A stretch of DNA of 31,030 nt, from the NCBI GenBank assembly GCA_039029915.1, contig JBCCFD010000032.1, forward strand, positions 1-31,030. The letters are read 5' to 3'. The DNA comes from QQUD01 sp039029915. GTDB taxonomy: Bacteria; Chloroflexota; Anaerolineae; Promineifilales; Promineifilaceae. Under the pieces are notes generated by a model. The model saw nothing but the letters and a program-made list of their open reading frames with translations, did no database searches and was not told where the DNA came from. The translations under genes and the position numbers were made by a program. Shown piece by piece: positions 8,294 through 17,098 of the stretch; the stretch's first letter is position 1, and every line of letters starts with the position of its first letter.

Positions 8294-9025
8294 TTACCAA
8301 TTTTCGGGTATTTTGCCGATTGTTAACGGAATAATTTCTTCCAATTTCTGAATTCTTATCGAATCTATTGAATCATAAATAAATTCTGGGTCAAATGTGA
8401 TCGGTAAAAGGCCAGCAGTCTGAGCTCCAATTGAGTCTGCAAAATAGTTGTCGCCGACATAAACACATTGATTTGGGGATAAATGGGGGAAAAATGACAG
8501 CACGTGCCAGAATATTGTGGGATTAGGCTTCCAAATACCTATTTCCCCAGCGGCTAGCGTAAAGTCAAATATCCCATCTAATCCAAGCTGCTCAACGGCT
8601 TTATCAAGAGGTGATTCCCGATTTGAAATCAGGCCTAATAAATAACCTTGCTCTTTTAAGTAAAATAAGGTGTTTAAGCAGGTAGACTCCAACTGGTCGT
8701 GTGGCTTATATTCATTCTGAAACCAATTGCTGATATATTTTGCGCGCTCTAAACTGTTTTCTGCCGGAGCAACTTGGTCTAATAGCAATCCTGAATAATA
8801 TATCCAAAATTGGGCCATTCCTAATCGATCCATCTCCTCTTTGATACGTTTGTCTTGGGCCCAAAATTCAAAGGCCCAGAGCTTTACCTTCCGTTCAATT
8901 TTATCGGATATAGGTATATTTAGGGTCTTTGCAATTTCAATAAAGGCATCTACGGGGGAAGGTGTTGGAATACGAAGGGTGCCATCTAGGTCAAAAAAAA
9001 ATGCTTGAATGTTAGAAAATTTCAT
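8294..9025 (-). CDS. HAD-superfamily hydrolase (phosphatase-like)
   Basis: Haloacid dehalogenase-type hydrolase, 243 residues, cytoplasmic. Motif I is FFFDLDGT with nucleophile D12 and acid/base D14. Motif II is the serine in LGLISNRES, motif III the lysine in GIWKPNP, and motif IV YVGDNYFADSIGA. The helical cap between motifs I and II is of the type found in phosphoglycolate or pyrimidine-nucleotide phosphatases; the substrate cannot be assigned. It is first in a two-gene minus-strand unit with the RimK-like ligase. The ATG at 9025 has no clear ribosome site. Confidence 0.87.
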   Translation of the reverse strand: MKFSNIQAFFFDLDGTLRIPTPSPVDAFIEIAKTLNIPISDKIERKVKLWAFEFWAQDKRIKEEMDRLGMAQFWIYYSGLLLDQVAPAENSLERAKYISNWFQNEYKPHDQLESTCLNTLFYLKEQGYLLGLISNRESPLDKAVEQLGLDGIFDFTLAAGEIGIWKPNPTIFWHVLSFFPHLSPNQCVYVGDNYFADSIGAQTAGLLPITFDPEFIYDSIDSIRIQKLEEIIPLTIGKIPENW

Positions 9026-9593
9026 GAATTAAAATTAATCTCTTTTCGAAAATTAGCCAGTAGGAAAATCTCACTAATCAATAGGTCAGAAGCTTTTATC
9101 GTACGTTTCCGAAGTTTCAATCAAGGTGCTTTTTGTACTCCACATATTTGAATTCCACAACATGCCTTAAAATAAATAGGTTGGAAATGTGAAATTCAGT
9201 CGGCGAAAACTAAATATTCAGCACTTCTTTTTCAAGATACTTCTTGGTTTTTACATAACTGAGACAAAGATGCTGCTTGCTTATAATTTGGTGTAATTAA
9301 GTAAACGGAAAGAGGCCATTTAGAATAGACGTTGGTAAAAATTTTCGATTCACTAAGGAAGAGGATAGCCATTAATTATGGTAAAAGCAATTTGTTAGCT
9401 ACATGGAACGGTAGACTAATTGCCTCTATTTTACCCGAACTTCAATTATTTTGAGGTGGGTCTTTGTAATGATTGTCAGAAATCTGGAATATCGATACAA
9501 TGCTCAACTTAGAATCCCGATGATTCTATGAGAGCAGGTGAATTATAGAAAAATTAGCTTTTGCGTGATTCACTTGAGTTTGGAGATGTTTGT
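9026..9593. other. Gene-free AT-rich divergent spacer
   Basis: About 570 bp between the minus-strand HAD gene and the plus-strand GT2 gene. I see no coding frame, tRNA or known RNA. It holds a short match (TTTCCGAAGTTTC, about 9107-9119) to one arm of the dispersed double-hairpin element, an imperfect inverted repeat GAATTCCACA/TGTGAAATTC (about 9150-9197), and a good promoter at 9473-9501. Confidence 0.6.
9473..9501 (+). promoter_or_regulatory. Sigma-70-type promoter upstream of the GT2 gene
   Basis: TTGTCA (9473-9478), 17 bp spacer, TACAAT (9496-9501): one mismatch from consensus in each box at ideal spacing, about 90 bp before the start at 9594. It probably drives the GT2 and methyltransferase genes. 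Confidence 0.65.
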
Positions 9594-10358
9594 ATGGTTA
9601 ATCAAAAAATGGATGCCTACGTTATTGTGCCTACTTATAATGAGGCTGACAATATTGATGATTTGATTTCACAATTATTGGGGTTACCAAAGCAAGTCGG
9701 GGTTATTGTTGTAGATGATAACTCTCCTGATGGCACAGGCGATATGGTGGACAGTTTGGCAGAGAAACATCCCAATAGAGTTCAATGTGTTCATCGACCA
9801 GGTAAAATGGGGTTAGGGACTGCTTATATTGCTGGTTTTAAAAGAGCGCTTGAAATTGGTGCTGATCGTATCATGACCATGGATGCCGATTTTTCACATC
9901 ATCCAAAATATATTCCCGACATGATTGAGCTTTCAAAGCAGAAACATGTTGTGATTGGATCTCGTTATGTTCTGGGTGGTGGGGCCAAAAACTGTACGTG
10001 GAAACGTGTATTGTTGAGTAAAGGCGCAAATTTGATTGCCCGCTCGTTACTGGGTTTGCAAGCCCGTGATGCCACGGCCGGTTTTCGTTTATATCGTCGC
10101 GAAGTTTTAGAATCGATTCCGCTTGATAATATTTTTTCAAGTGGTTATTCATTTTTGGTAGAGATGCTCTTTTTGTGTCAGCGTCGCGGTTGGCAGGTTG
10201 GTGAAGTGCCCATTATTTTTGAGGATCGGCGCAAAGGTACGACTAAAATTTCTAAAAATGAAGTGATTAAAGCCCAGTACACAGTTGCCCGTTTGTTTTT
10301 CCGTCGTTTACGTGGGGGTGAACCACGCAAGCCGACGGTTCCTGTTTCACAGCATTAA
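9594..10358 (+). CDS. Polyprenyl-phosphate glycosyltransferase, family GT2 (DPM1-like)
   Basis: Transfers a sugar, usually mannose or glucose, from a nucleotide donor to polyprenyl phosphate at the inner face of the membrane. The GT-A fold starts with YVIVPTYNEADNI, then VVDDNSPDGTGDMV, the GLGTAYIAGFKRAL helix, the metal-binding DADFSHHP (DxD) and the QARDATAGFRLYRREVL acceptor motif. Length 254 matches soluble, DPM1-like synthases without the GtrB membrane tail. The frame is open from a TTG at 9561, but the ATG at 9594 has GGAG eight bases upstream and is preferred. The methyltransferase gene begins two bases after its stop. Lipid-linked sugar made here would suit the GT-C proteins downstream (inference). 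Confidence 0.9.
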   Translation: MVNQKMDAYVIVPTYNEADNIDDLISQLLGLPKQVGVIVVDDNSPDGTGDMVDSLAEKHPNRVQCVHRPGKMGLGTAYIAGFKRALEIGADRIMTMDADFSHHPKYIPDMIELSKQKHVVIGSRYVLGGGAKNCTWKRVLLSKGANLIARSLLGLQARDATAGFRLYRREVLESIPLDNIFSSGYSFLVEMLFLCQRRGWQVGEVPIIFEDRRKGTTKISKNEVIKAQYTVARLFFRRLRGGEPRKPTVPVSQH

Positions 10359-10360
10359 AT

Positions 10361-11296
10361 ATGAGTATGAGTCAACAAAAAACAGTTGTTCCTGTTTTAT
10401 GCAATTTATGCGGTCAAGATGATTGGACAGTGCATTTGCCGGCCTCCATTGAAGATTTTGATGCGTTAAGCCCAGATGCGTTTCGCTGTACGAGTGTCGG
10501 ATACGGTTCTCATGCCCAAATCGTGAAGTGTAAAACTTGTGATTACATTTATGCTAATCCACGCTGGTCAAATGAGCGACTGATTGATGCGTATGGGGCG
10601 GTAGAAGATGCCACCTATGTTGTGGAGCGACAGGGACGTGAGCTGACCTTTTCAAAACATTTGCAGGCAATGGAGCGATATGTAGGTGAGGCAAACGGCC
10701 GTTCTTTGCTCGATGTGGGGGCTTATGTGGGTATCTTTGTTGATACGGCTCTCAAAAGCGGTTGGGACGCTATGGGTGTAGAACCCTCAAGCTGGGCATC
10801 AGCCGAAGCGAAGGAAGAAGGCCTACCCATTATTTGTGGAACCCAAGATTCCCCGGAGCTAGACGGCAAAACGTTTGACGTCATTACGATGTGGGATGTG
10901 ATTGAGCATGTTGATGATCCCTCAGGTGAAATGGCGAAGGCATATGCGCGGCTCAAGCCAGGAGGCTGGCTGGTTGTTCACACGATGGATGTCGATAGTC
11001 TTGCTGCCAAATTGTTAAAGGCTCGCTGGCCGTGGTATATGGACATGCATATTCATTACTTTAGCCAAACTACCATGAAACAAATGCTGGAAAAGAATGG
11101 CTTTGAGGTGAAATGGTCGGGTATTCAAAGTCGTTACCTGACGTTGAGCTATTTAGGCACCCGCGTCACTGCTTGGCATGAAGGGCTTGGTAAAGTGGCC
11201 TCTGGCGTAATTAATGGGCTGGGGATTGGCAAAACGGCCGTTCCTATCAGCTTTGGCGATCTATTTACCGCTTATGCACAGAAGCCGGAGAGCTAG
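10361..11296 (+). CDS. Class I SAM-dependent methyltransferase with N-terminal zinc-ribbon-like motif
   Basis: Residues 14-17 (CNLC) and 57-60 (CKTC) form a likely zinc ribbon, followed by a Methyltransf_23-type domain. Motif I is LLDVGAYVGIFVDTAL, then VEPSSW (ribose-binding acid), FDVITMWDVIEHVDDP and the LKPGGWLVVHTMD strand. The C-terminal RYLTLSYLGTR region resembles methyltransferases of sugar and surface-polysaccharide clusters. It begins two bases after the GT2 stop, so the two are surely one operon. The substrate is unknown; a glycan or nucleotide-sugar methyl transfer is an inference from its neighbours. Confidence 0.85.
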   Translation: MSMSQQKTVVPVLCNLCGQDDWTVHLPASIEDFDALSPDAFRCTSVGYGSHAQIVKCKTCDYIYANPRWSNERLIDAYGAVEDATYVVERQGRELTFSKHLQAMERYVGEANGRSLLDVGAYVGIFVDTALKSGWDAMGVEPSSWASAEAKEEGLPIICGTQDSPELDGKTFDVITMWDVIEHVDDPSGEMAKAYARLKPGGWLVVHTMDVDSLAAKLLKARWPWYMDMHIHYFSQTTMKQMLEKNGFEVKWSGIQSRYLTLSYLGTRVTAWHEGLGKVASGVINGLGIGKTAVPISFGDLFTAYAQKPES

Positions 11297-11602
11297 CCAG
11301 TTTTTTAGCCAGTTAGCTGGTAAGCGTTTCAGCTAGTTAAACTTTGCCCCCACCCATTTATTGATTGACCCGCCCAATATCAGCCTGTCTGACTTTGCGC
11401 CACATTTATTTTTAAAATATCTACCTAAATAGAGAAGAAAAAAAGAAGGGCCGAGGGCTGAAATGCTGACTAGCTGAAATGCTCCATCCTTTTTCCCGTC
11501 CCTTTAACGCTATTCCACTAAAAGAAAGCAACCGTGTAAGCCCCCGATGGTACTAGGTTAAGTACAATTATTTCGTTTAGAAATCAGGTAAGATTAAGGT
11601 AT
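11297..11602. other. Spacer with short repeats before the GT-C genes
   Basis: About 306 bp without a gene. Just after the methyltransferase stop is a pair of direct repeats TAGCCAGTT (11294-11302, 11306-11314) and a small hairpin CCAG-TTAG-CTGG. Further on GCTGAAATGCT occurs twice with a 16-bp period (11457-11467, 11473-11483), which could be a protein-binding site. A weak -10-like TAAGAT (11589-11594) lies eight bases before the next start codon. Confidence 0.5.
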
Positions 11603-13057
11603 ATGAGCGTTAAGCGGCTTTTTGTTCTGCTTTTTATTGTGTCGCTCTTTGGTATGTCGATTCGGGAAACGCTAGACCCCGATCTTTGGTGGCATCTCAA
11701 AACAGGCGATTATATTCTTCAAAACGGCATTCCCCATCAGGATATTTTTTCCTTTACGGTTCCTAACCACGTTTGGATTACACATGAATGGCTTTCTGAG
11801 GTGTTGATGTGGCTGATTTATTCAGCAGCTGGTTTGCCGGGTTTGATGGTTGGGTTTGCCCTACTGATTACGCTTACCTACTGGATTTTGTATTTGAGCT
11901 GCGCGGGACGGCCGTATCTAGCAGGCTTTGTGGTTGTTCTTTCCGCAATTACGTCTGCTATCGTTTGGGGGGCGCGGCCTCAAATATTTAATCTCCTGCT
12001 CACAGCTCTCTTCGTGTGGATTGTTGCTCAATATAAAAAGAACCCCGAGCGAAAGCGATTGCTGTGGTGGTTGGTGCCACTAACGGCTGTTTGGGCTAAC
12101 CTACACAGCGGCTATCTGCTCGGCGTTGTGCTTCTGGCATGCTATGTTGGCGGTGCCGTTCTTGACCGCTGGTTTAAAAGTGAGCGGGCAGAGCCGTTAG
12201 CCTGGACCGACATTCGCTATTTGGGCATTGTCACCTTTTTAAGCTTTTTGGCTGCGGTCCTGAATCCGAACGGGGCTGAACTGTGGATATATCCCTTCTT
12301 CACCTTGGGAAGCCGCGCGATGCAAGCCTATATCCAGGAGTGGCATTCACCCAATTTCCATTTAGGTATTTTTTGGCCTTTTGTCGTGATGCTCACGTTG
12401 GGGCCGTTAAGCTGGATTTTGGATGAGAAACGGCCGTCTCTTACCGATGGACTTCTCTTTTTTGGTACAGGTGCGGCGGGCTTACTTTCAGCACGACATA
12501 TTCCTTTATTTGCGATTGTGGCTGCACCCATCATTTGTAAATATTTTTGGTTTAGCCTTGAAAATAGTTCATTAGGCCAAAAACTGTCGGTTCCGAATCC
12601 TAAACCAACTCAGCTGATATCTTTTGCCAATATTATCATTTTGCTTGTGGCAGTCGTTGGCGTGATCGGGTGGTCTGCTCAAAAAATCTCGGACAACGAG
12701 GCCGCTATTACAAGCTGGTATCCAGTAGCAGCGGTTGACTTTTTAGAAGATGAAGGATTAGCCAACGCGCGGATTTACAATAGCTACAACTGGGGCGGCT
12801 ATCTCATTTGGCGAGATATACCTGTATTTGTAGACGGCCGTGCCGATGTATATGGCGATCCATTCTTATTTGAATACAGAGAGGCGTTCGACGCCAGCTT
12901 GACGTGGGAGGAACCACTTGATAATTACAACGTTGATTATGTGATTATGGAGCGAGGGAGTCCACTCAATACTCTTTTAGAACTGCATCCAAACTGGGAA
13001 TCTGTCTACCTTGACGATATCGCCCAAATTTATTCGCGTAAAGAGGCTTCATCGTGA
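11603..13057 (+). CDS. Multi-spanning membrane protein, GT-C glycosyltransferase-like
   Basis: Integral membrane protein of 484 residues with about ten hydrophobic helices. The first extracytoplasmic loop carries ETLDPDLWWHLKTGDYI with D25 and D27, in the place of the catalytic acid of GT-C transferases, and later THEWL (residues 60-64). The C-terminal soluble part has NSYNWGGYLIW and VFVDGRADVYGDP, a combination known from uncharacterised bacterial membrane proteins. Its stop overlaps the GTG of the next gene by four bases, so translation is coupled. The GT-C assignment rests on topology and the acidic loop, so the exact activity is unproven. Confidence 0.75.
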   Translation: MSVKRLFVLLFIVSLFGMSIRETLDPDLWWHLKTGDYILQNGIPHQDIFSFTVPNHVWITHEWLSEVLMWLIYSAAGLPGLMVGFALLITLTYWILYLSCAGRPYLAGFVVVLSAITSAIVWGARPQIFNLLLTALFVWIVAQYKKNPERKRLLWWLVPLTAVWANLHSGYLLGVVLLACYVGGAVLDRWFKSERAEPLAWTDIRYLGIVTFLSFLAAVLNPNGAELWIYPFFTLGSRAMQAYIQEWHSPNFHLGIFWPFVVMLTLGPLSWILDEKRPSLTDGLLFFGTGAAGLLSARHIPLFAIVAAPIICKYFWFSLENSSLGQKLSVPNPKPTQLISFANIIILLVAVVGVIGWSAQKISDNEAAITSWYPVAAVDFLEDEGLANARIYNSYNWGGYLIWRDIPVFVDGRADVYGDPFLFEYREAFDASLTWEEPLDNYNVDYVIMERGSPLNTLLELHPNWESVYLDDIAQIYSRKEASS

Positions 13058-14592
13058 CGCGAAAGCAGATAATCGTTGATGGTGCTGTTGTAGCAACTGT
13101 AGGGTTGTTGTTCCAACTGATTTGGGCGTGGCAGTTGCCACTGCCGCGGTATATGGACAGCTACTATTACACTACTAATGGCCAGCAAATCGCGTCGGGG
13201 GCAGGGTTAAATGAGGAAATCATCTGGCAATTTTTAGATGAGCCGACCAGATTGCCCGTGCCAAGCCACTCTTACTGGATGCCGCTACCGTCCTTTTTGG
13301 CAGCAAGCGGCTATCTCTTTTCTGATTCTTTTCGAGCAGCACAAGCCCCATTCTGGTTCATGAGTGGTTTGCTGCCATTGTTAGCTTATTGGATTGGCCA
13401 GCAGCTTGGGTTAAAGCGATGGCAATGTTTAAGCGGTGCGTTGTTTACGGCGGCCGGTGGTTTTTATGCCGGTTGGCTGAATCAACCGGCCACGTTTGCC
13501 CCCTTTGCTTGGTTTGGTGGCCTTTGCCTGTTGCAATTGATAATTGGAGTTACCAACGGTAAATGGCACAGTTGGGTATTGGCTGGGGTGTTGGCTGGCT
13601 TGGCACATCTTACCCGAGCAGATGGTCTTTTATTTTTAATAACGGCCGTTTTCATCATCTTCCTAACCCATTGGCAGAAAAAAAGCGGCTGGATGCAGGA
13701 AGCTGGTTTATTGACGGCGGGGTATCTGCTGGCGATGGGCGGTTGGTTTGTGCGAAATATGCTGATTTGGCAACGGCCGTTACCCACAGCCGGCACCCAG
13801 ACAATCTTTCTGACCACTTATGACGATTTGTTTGCATACGGCCGTTCCTTTGACCTCAATCATTTACTGGAATGGGGCTGGGGCAACATTATTAGCTCCC
13901 GCCTAGATGCACTATCGCTTTCCATTCAAACCTTTATTGCTATCAATTCCTTAATCTTTTTATTCCCATTCGTTGTTTGGGGATGGTTTGTTTTATTTAG
14001 AAAAAAAAGACAGCTTGTCTTGCCGTGGACCGTTTATGCGATCGGTTTGTATGTCGCCATGACTTTCGTATTCACCTTTCCCGGTATGCGAGGTGGGTTA
14101 TTCCATTCCTCTATTGCGATATGGCCCTTTTGCATGATTATGGCGCCGGTTGGCATTGAGCAAGCGGTCAATGCCGTTGCCAAAAGATTGCCGCACTGGC
14201 AACCGGAACGGGCGATGCGCTTATTCACCGGGCTGTTTGTGGTGACTGCTTTTGTCATGACTACGGCCCTAACTGTGGCCCGGCAAAATGAAGAAGATGT
14301 AGCAACAGCCGTTTATCAAGAAATAGGCACCATGTTGCCAACCGACAGCGTCGTCATGGTTGGCAACGCACCCCACTTCTTTTTCCATACGGGTTTGAAC
14401 GCAGTTAGCATTCCCAATGAGCCGCTTCCAATTTTGTTAGATGCGTTGGAGGCGTTTAGAGTAGACTACCTCATTTTAGACGCCAATACACCAGTACCGC
14501 TACTCCCTTTGTATCAAATGGAGCAAGCATCTCCACAAATCAACCTTTTACAACAAATGGGTGATTATCAGCTTTATGAAATTATTCAGTAA
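13054..14592 (+). CDS. Multi-spanning membrane glycosyltransferase-like protein (GT-C, ArnT/PMT type)
   Basis: 512 residues with about eleven hydrophobic helices. The first loop after helix 1 holds PRYMDSYYYTTNGQQIASG with candidate catalytic D35, the normal position in PMT/ArnT enzymes that move a sugar from a lipid-phosphate donor to an outside acceptor. Helix blocks such as GLAHLTRADGLLFLITAVFIIFL follow the family pattern; a short soluble tail (VVMVGNAPHFFFHTG, VDYLILD) ends the protein. The start is GTG in the four-base overlap GTGA with the upstream gene. The next gene starts inside its 3' end, so three membrane proteins form one translationally coupled unit. Confidence 0.8.
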   Translation: MTRKQIIVDGAVVATVGLLFQLIWAWQLPLPRYMDSYYYTTNGQQIASGAGLNEEIIWQFLDEPTRLPVPSHSYWMPLPSFLAASGYLFSDSFRAAQAPFWFMSGLLPLLAYWIGQQLGLKRWQCLSGALFTAAGGFYAGWLNQPATFAPFAWFGGLCLLQLIIGVTNGKWHSWVLAGVLAGLAHLTRADGLLFLITAVFIIFLTHWQKKSGWMQEAGLLTAGYLLAMGGWFVRNMLIWQRPLPTAGTQTIFLTTYDDLFAYGRSFDLNHLLEWGWGNIISSRLDALSLSIQTFIAINSLIFLFPFVVWGWFVLFRKKRQLVLPWTVYAIGLYVAMTFVFTFPGMRGGLFHSSIAIWPFCMIMAPVGIEQAVNAVAKRLPHWQPERAMRLFTGLFVVTAFVMTTALTVARQNEEDVATAVYQEIGTMLPTDSVVMVGNAPHFFFHTGLNAVSIPNEPLPILLDALEAFRVDYLILDANTPVPLLPLYQMEQASPQINLLQQMGDYQLYEIIQ

Positions 14593-16126
14593 TTGGTGGC
14601 AGTCGCCACGCACTCGAGCGTTTATTTTTATAGTAACGGCCGTTTTTGTTTTTGGCATCTTCCTGATAGTCTCCGCTTCATTTGATTCCCTTGGGTTTCC
14701 CTTGGATGACGCGTGGATTCACCAAACTTATGCCCGGAATTTTGCTAGGAGCGGTCGCTGGGAGTTTATACCGGGTGTCATTAGCGGTGGGTCAACTTCC
14801 CCGCTTTGGACGCTCCTGCTCGCGTTTGGTTATGTTCTTCGCTTGCCTTATCTATGGTGGGCGTATGCGCTCGGCTTTGGGGCGTTGCTATTAGTTGGGT
14901 TTGCCACATTTTCTATGTTTCAAACGGTGTGGCCGACTCAAAAGCAGGTTGGGGCGTGGGCAACTGTCGCCGTAATAGGAACTTGGCCACTGATATGGGC
15001 CGCCGCCAGTGGGATGGAAACGCTTCTTTTTGCCAGTATGGGACTGTATACGCTTAGCTTGCTCCTTCGTTTCTTGGCGCAACCTGATGGGAACGTTGGA
15101 TTAATTAGAATCGGTGTTTTTTCCGGTCTTGTGATCTTAATTCGTCCTGATGGCTTGCTCCCGATTTTGCTCGTTTTTGCGGCGCTTGTGTTGAGCCCTG
15201 AAAAAAGATGGCGTCATTTATTGCTTTATGGTGTGACGATAACAGCCGTATTGACCCCCTACTTTATATTTAACTGGTCCACCAGCGGTACTATCTGGCC
15301 AAACACCTTTTACGCTAAACAGGCAGAATATGCTGTTCTGCTAGAAACATTTATTGGGCAACGCTTTATTCAACTGTTGTATTTTAGCCTTGGTGGCGCC
15401 TCGACTGGCTGGCAAGGGATCTCTGCTGCTCATCTGCTATTATTCCCGGGGCTTATTTGGGCGGGCATGACCGCTTTGCGGCAAGATTGGCAGCAAAAAC
15501 GACTTTACATGACGATTCCACTTTTGTGGGCTGGCGGACATATTTTGCTTTATGCGTGGCGATTGCCTTTAAGTTTCCAACATGGCCGTTATCTGATGGC
15601 GGCGACGCCCGTATGGATAATTTATGGCTTTGCGGGTTGGGCCTTGCTGTGGCAAATGGTCGCCCTTGCTGAACGATTTAAGTGGATGCTGAAGCAAACC
15701 GGCATTTTGACGTATGCGCTGTTAACGATCTTATTCTTATTTTTTGGTGCCCAAGCGTATGCGAGAGATGTTGCCTTTATTGAGAACGAGATGGTCAATA
15801 TTGCGCAGTACATTGATGATAATTTGCCAGAGGACGCGATTCTGGCCTCACATGATATCGGCGCGATTGGGTATTTTGCTGAACGGCCGTTGCTTGATTT
15901 AGCCGGTTTAATCTCGCCAGAAATCGTGCCTTACATCAGTAATGAAACCGAATTAGCAGAGTATGTGCTGCAAAGCTCAGCCAGTTACCTCGTTACGGCA
16001 CCTGGCTGGCCTTATGAAGAAATTGTCGTAAACGGCCGTGTTCAACCTATTTATTCATCAAATTACCCATTTACCCGCGAAAATGGGCTTAACAACATGA
16101 CCATTTACCTGTTGGAAGCCCCCTAA
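14576..16126 (+). CDS. Multi-spanning membrane glycosyltransferase-like protein (GT-C)
   Basis: About 516 residues and about ten hydrophobic helices. After helix 1 the loop reads FPLDDAWIHQTYARNFARSG with the acidic pair D44-D45, the typical GT-C catalytic loop, followed by GGSTSPLWTLLLA. The C-terminal soluble region includes PEDAILASHDIGAIGYFAE and LLDLAGLISPEIV, seen in other bacterial GT-C proteins. The start is either ATG 14576, used here, or an in-frame GTG at 14561; both overlap the previous gene (stop 14592), and neither has a convincing ribosome site. Sugar donor and acceptor are unknown. Confidence 0.8.
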   Translation: MKLFSNWWQSPRTRAFIFIVTAVFVFGIFLIVSASFDSLGFPLDDAWIHQTYARNFARSGRWEFIPGVISGGSTSPLWTLLLAFGYVLRLPYLWWAYALGFGALLLVGFATFSMFQTVWPTQKQVGAWATVAVIGTWPLIWAAASGMETLLFASMGLYTLSLLLRFLAQPDGNVGLIRIGVFSGLVILIRPDGLLPILLVFAALVLSPEKRWRHLLLYGVTITAVLTPYFIFNWSTSGTIWPNTFYAKQAEYAVLLETFIGQRFIQLLYFSLGGASTGWQGISAAHLLLFPGLIWAGMTALRQDWQQKRLYMTIPLLWAGGHILLYAWRLPLSFQHGRYLMAATPVWIIYGFAGWALLWQMVALAERFKWMLKQTGILTYALLTILFLFFGAQAYARDVAFIENEMVNIAQYIDDNLPEDAILASHDIGAIGYFAERPLLDLAGLISPEIVPYISNETELAEYVLQSSASYLVTAPGWPYEEIVVNGRVQPIYSSNYPFTRENGLNNMTIYLLEAP

Positions 16127-16131
16127 TTCGT

Positions 16132-16161
16132 TTGCAATGGCTCAAATCTTCATGCTATACT
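16132..16161 (+). promoter_or_regulatory. Promoter with extended -10 upstream of the NarL-type regulator
   Basis: TTGCAA (16132-16137), 18 bp, TATACT (16156-16161), the latter preceded by TGC (an extended -10 TGn). Transcription would start near 16168, leaving a leader of about 100 nt before the GTG at 16266. Confidence 0.6.
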
Positions 16162-16265
16162 GACAAAGTTCCTAGTACTCTACAACACAGAAAGCAACCA
16201 AAAGCAATCCACACTTTGAGAGTGGTAAAGCGAAGTAAAATAGAAAAAGAAAGGTAAGGTAAAAA

Positions 16266-16961
16266 GTGACACAAGAAATTAGCTTACTCATCGTAGATGA
16301 TCATCCAGTATTTCGGGGTGGACTAATTGATGTAATGGATTTAGACCCCAATATCAAAGTGGTTGGTGAAGCCGCTGACGGCGAAGTGGCCATCGAAATG
16401 GCATATGAAGTTAAACCACAAGTCATCTTGATGGACATTAACCTCCCCACCATTAATGGGCTTCAAGTTACGCGAAAAATCAAAGCCCAATTACCGGATG
16501 TCAAGGTGATTATGATCACAGGTTACGATGATGCCGAACAAGTTTTCCACGCCCTGCGCGCAGGCGCTTCAGCCTACTGTCCAAAAGACATCACCCCTGA
16601 AGCTTTGATCGCCGTTGTTTACTCAGTTTTCAATGAAAAATATTACGTTGACGAGAAAACAATGAGCTATGAAGAGTTGATGAATTGGGTTGAACAAAAA
16701 ATCGGCCGTTTTGCCGGTCCATTGGTCAGTGACTCAGAAGATTTATTTATCCCATTATCACCTCGTGAAATGGAAATCTTAGAGCACGTTACTCGCGGTT
16801 TAAGCAATAAAGAGATCGCCTACAAGCTAGGCATTAGCCACCAAACGGTTAAAAATCATATGACAGCTATTTTACGTAAATTACGCGTAGATGATCGCAC
16901 ACAGGCGGCTGTTTATGCATTACGTCACGGTTGGGTTCGATTAGAAGGGGCTCGTTCATAA
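16266..16961 (+). CDS. NarL/FixJ-family DNA-binding response regulator
   Basis: Cytoplasmic transcription factor of 231 residues. The receiver domain (1-125) has D11-D12, phospho-acceptor D57 (LMDINLPTING), T84-like threonine in IMITGYDD and K105 region PKD. The LuxR-type helix-turn-helix (about 165-225) reads LSPREMEILEHVTRGLSNKE and continues through HQTVKNHMTAILRKL. The start is GTG, with a purine-rich AAGGTAAGG upstream. The DegS-like histidine kinase gene follows 137 bp later and is the obvious partner. The nearby pilus locus is a plausible target, by position only. Confidence 0.93.
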   Translation: MTQEISLLIVDDHPVFRGGLIDVMDLDPNIKVVGEAADGEVAIEMAYEVKPQVILMDINLPTINGLQVTRKIKAQLPDVKVIMITGYDDAEQVFHALRAGASAYCPKDITPEALIAVVYSVFNEKYYVDEKTMSYEELMNWVEQKIGRFAGPLVSDSEDLFIPLSPREMEILEHVTRGLSNKEIAYKLGISHQTVKNHMTAILRKLRVDDRTQAAVYALRHGWVRLEGARS

Positions 16962-17025
16962 TCACCCAGCCAATCCGCTAAAAGTTGAAAATTTGAGTGT
17001 TGTTGTGTCAAATACCTGATTTTCT

Positions 17026-17080
17026 AAAAAGGCAATTGCAACTAGATTTTGGATAAAAATTGAGTTGCAATTGTCTTTTT
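17026..17080 (+). terminator. Long terminator hairpin between regulator and kinase
   Basis: An 18-bp stem with one G-U pair: AAAAAGG + CAATTGCAACT (17026-17043) with AGTTGCAATTG + TCTTTTT (17063-17080), 19-nt loop, ending in a T run. With the A run on the left arm it could work in both directions. It separates the response regulator from the kinase gene, whose start is only 18 bp further on. Confidence 0.8.
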
Positions 17081-17098
17081 CTCTGATAGGATATTGTT

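Noticed and set aside
7352..9025. Defence or antiphage system around the ATP-grasp and HAD genes
   Set aside because: Both families are common housekeeping enzymes and no nuclease, helicase or toxin partner is adjacent.
9026..9593. A small gene or third full copy of the double-hairpin element
   Set aside because: Frames are interrupted within a few codons, and only about 13 bases match one arm of the element, which could be chance.
11457..11483. Direct repeats GCTGAAATGCT as a start of a CRISPR array
   Set aside because: Only two units with a 16-bp period, no spacers and no cas genes.
13482..13837. Long antisense open frames in the GT-C genes
   Set aside because: They overlap clear coding sequence, contain no domain pattern and have no ribosome sites; typical shadows of conserved codons.
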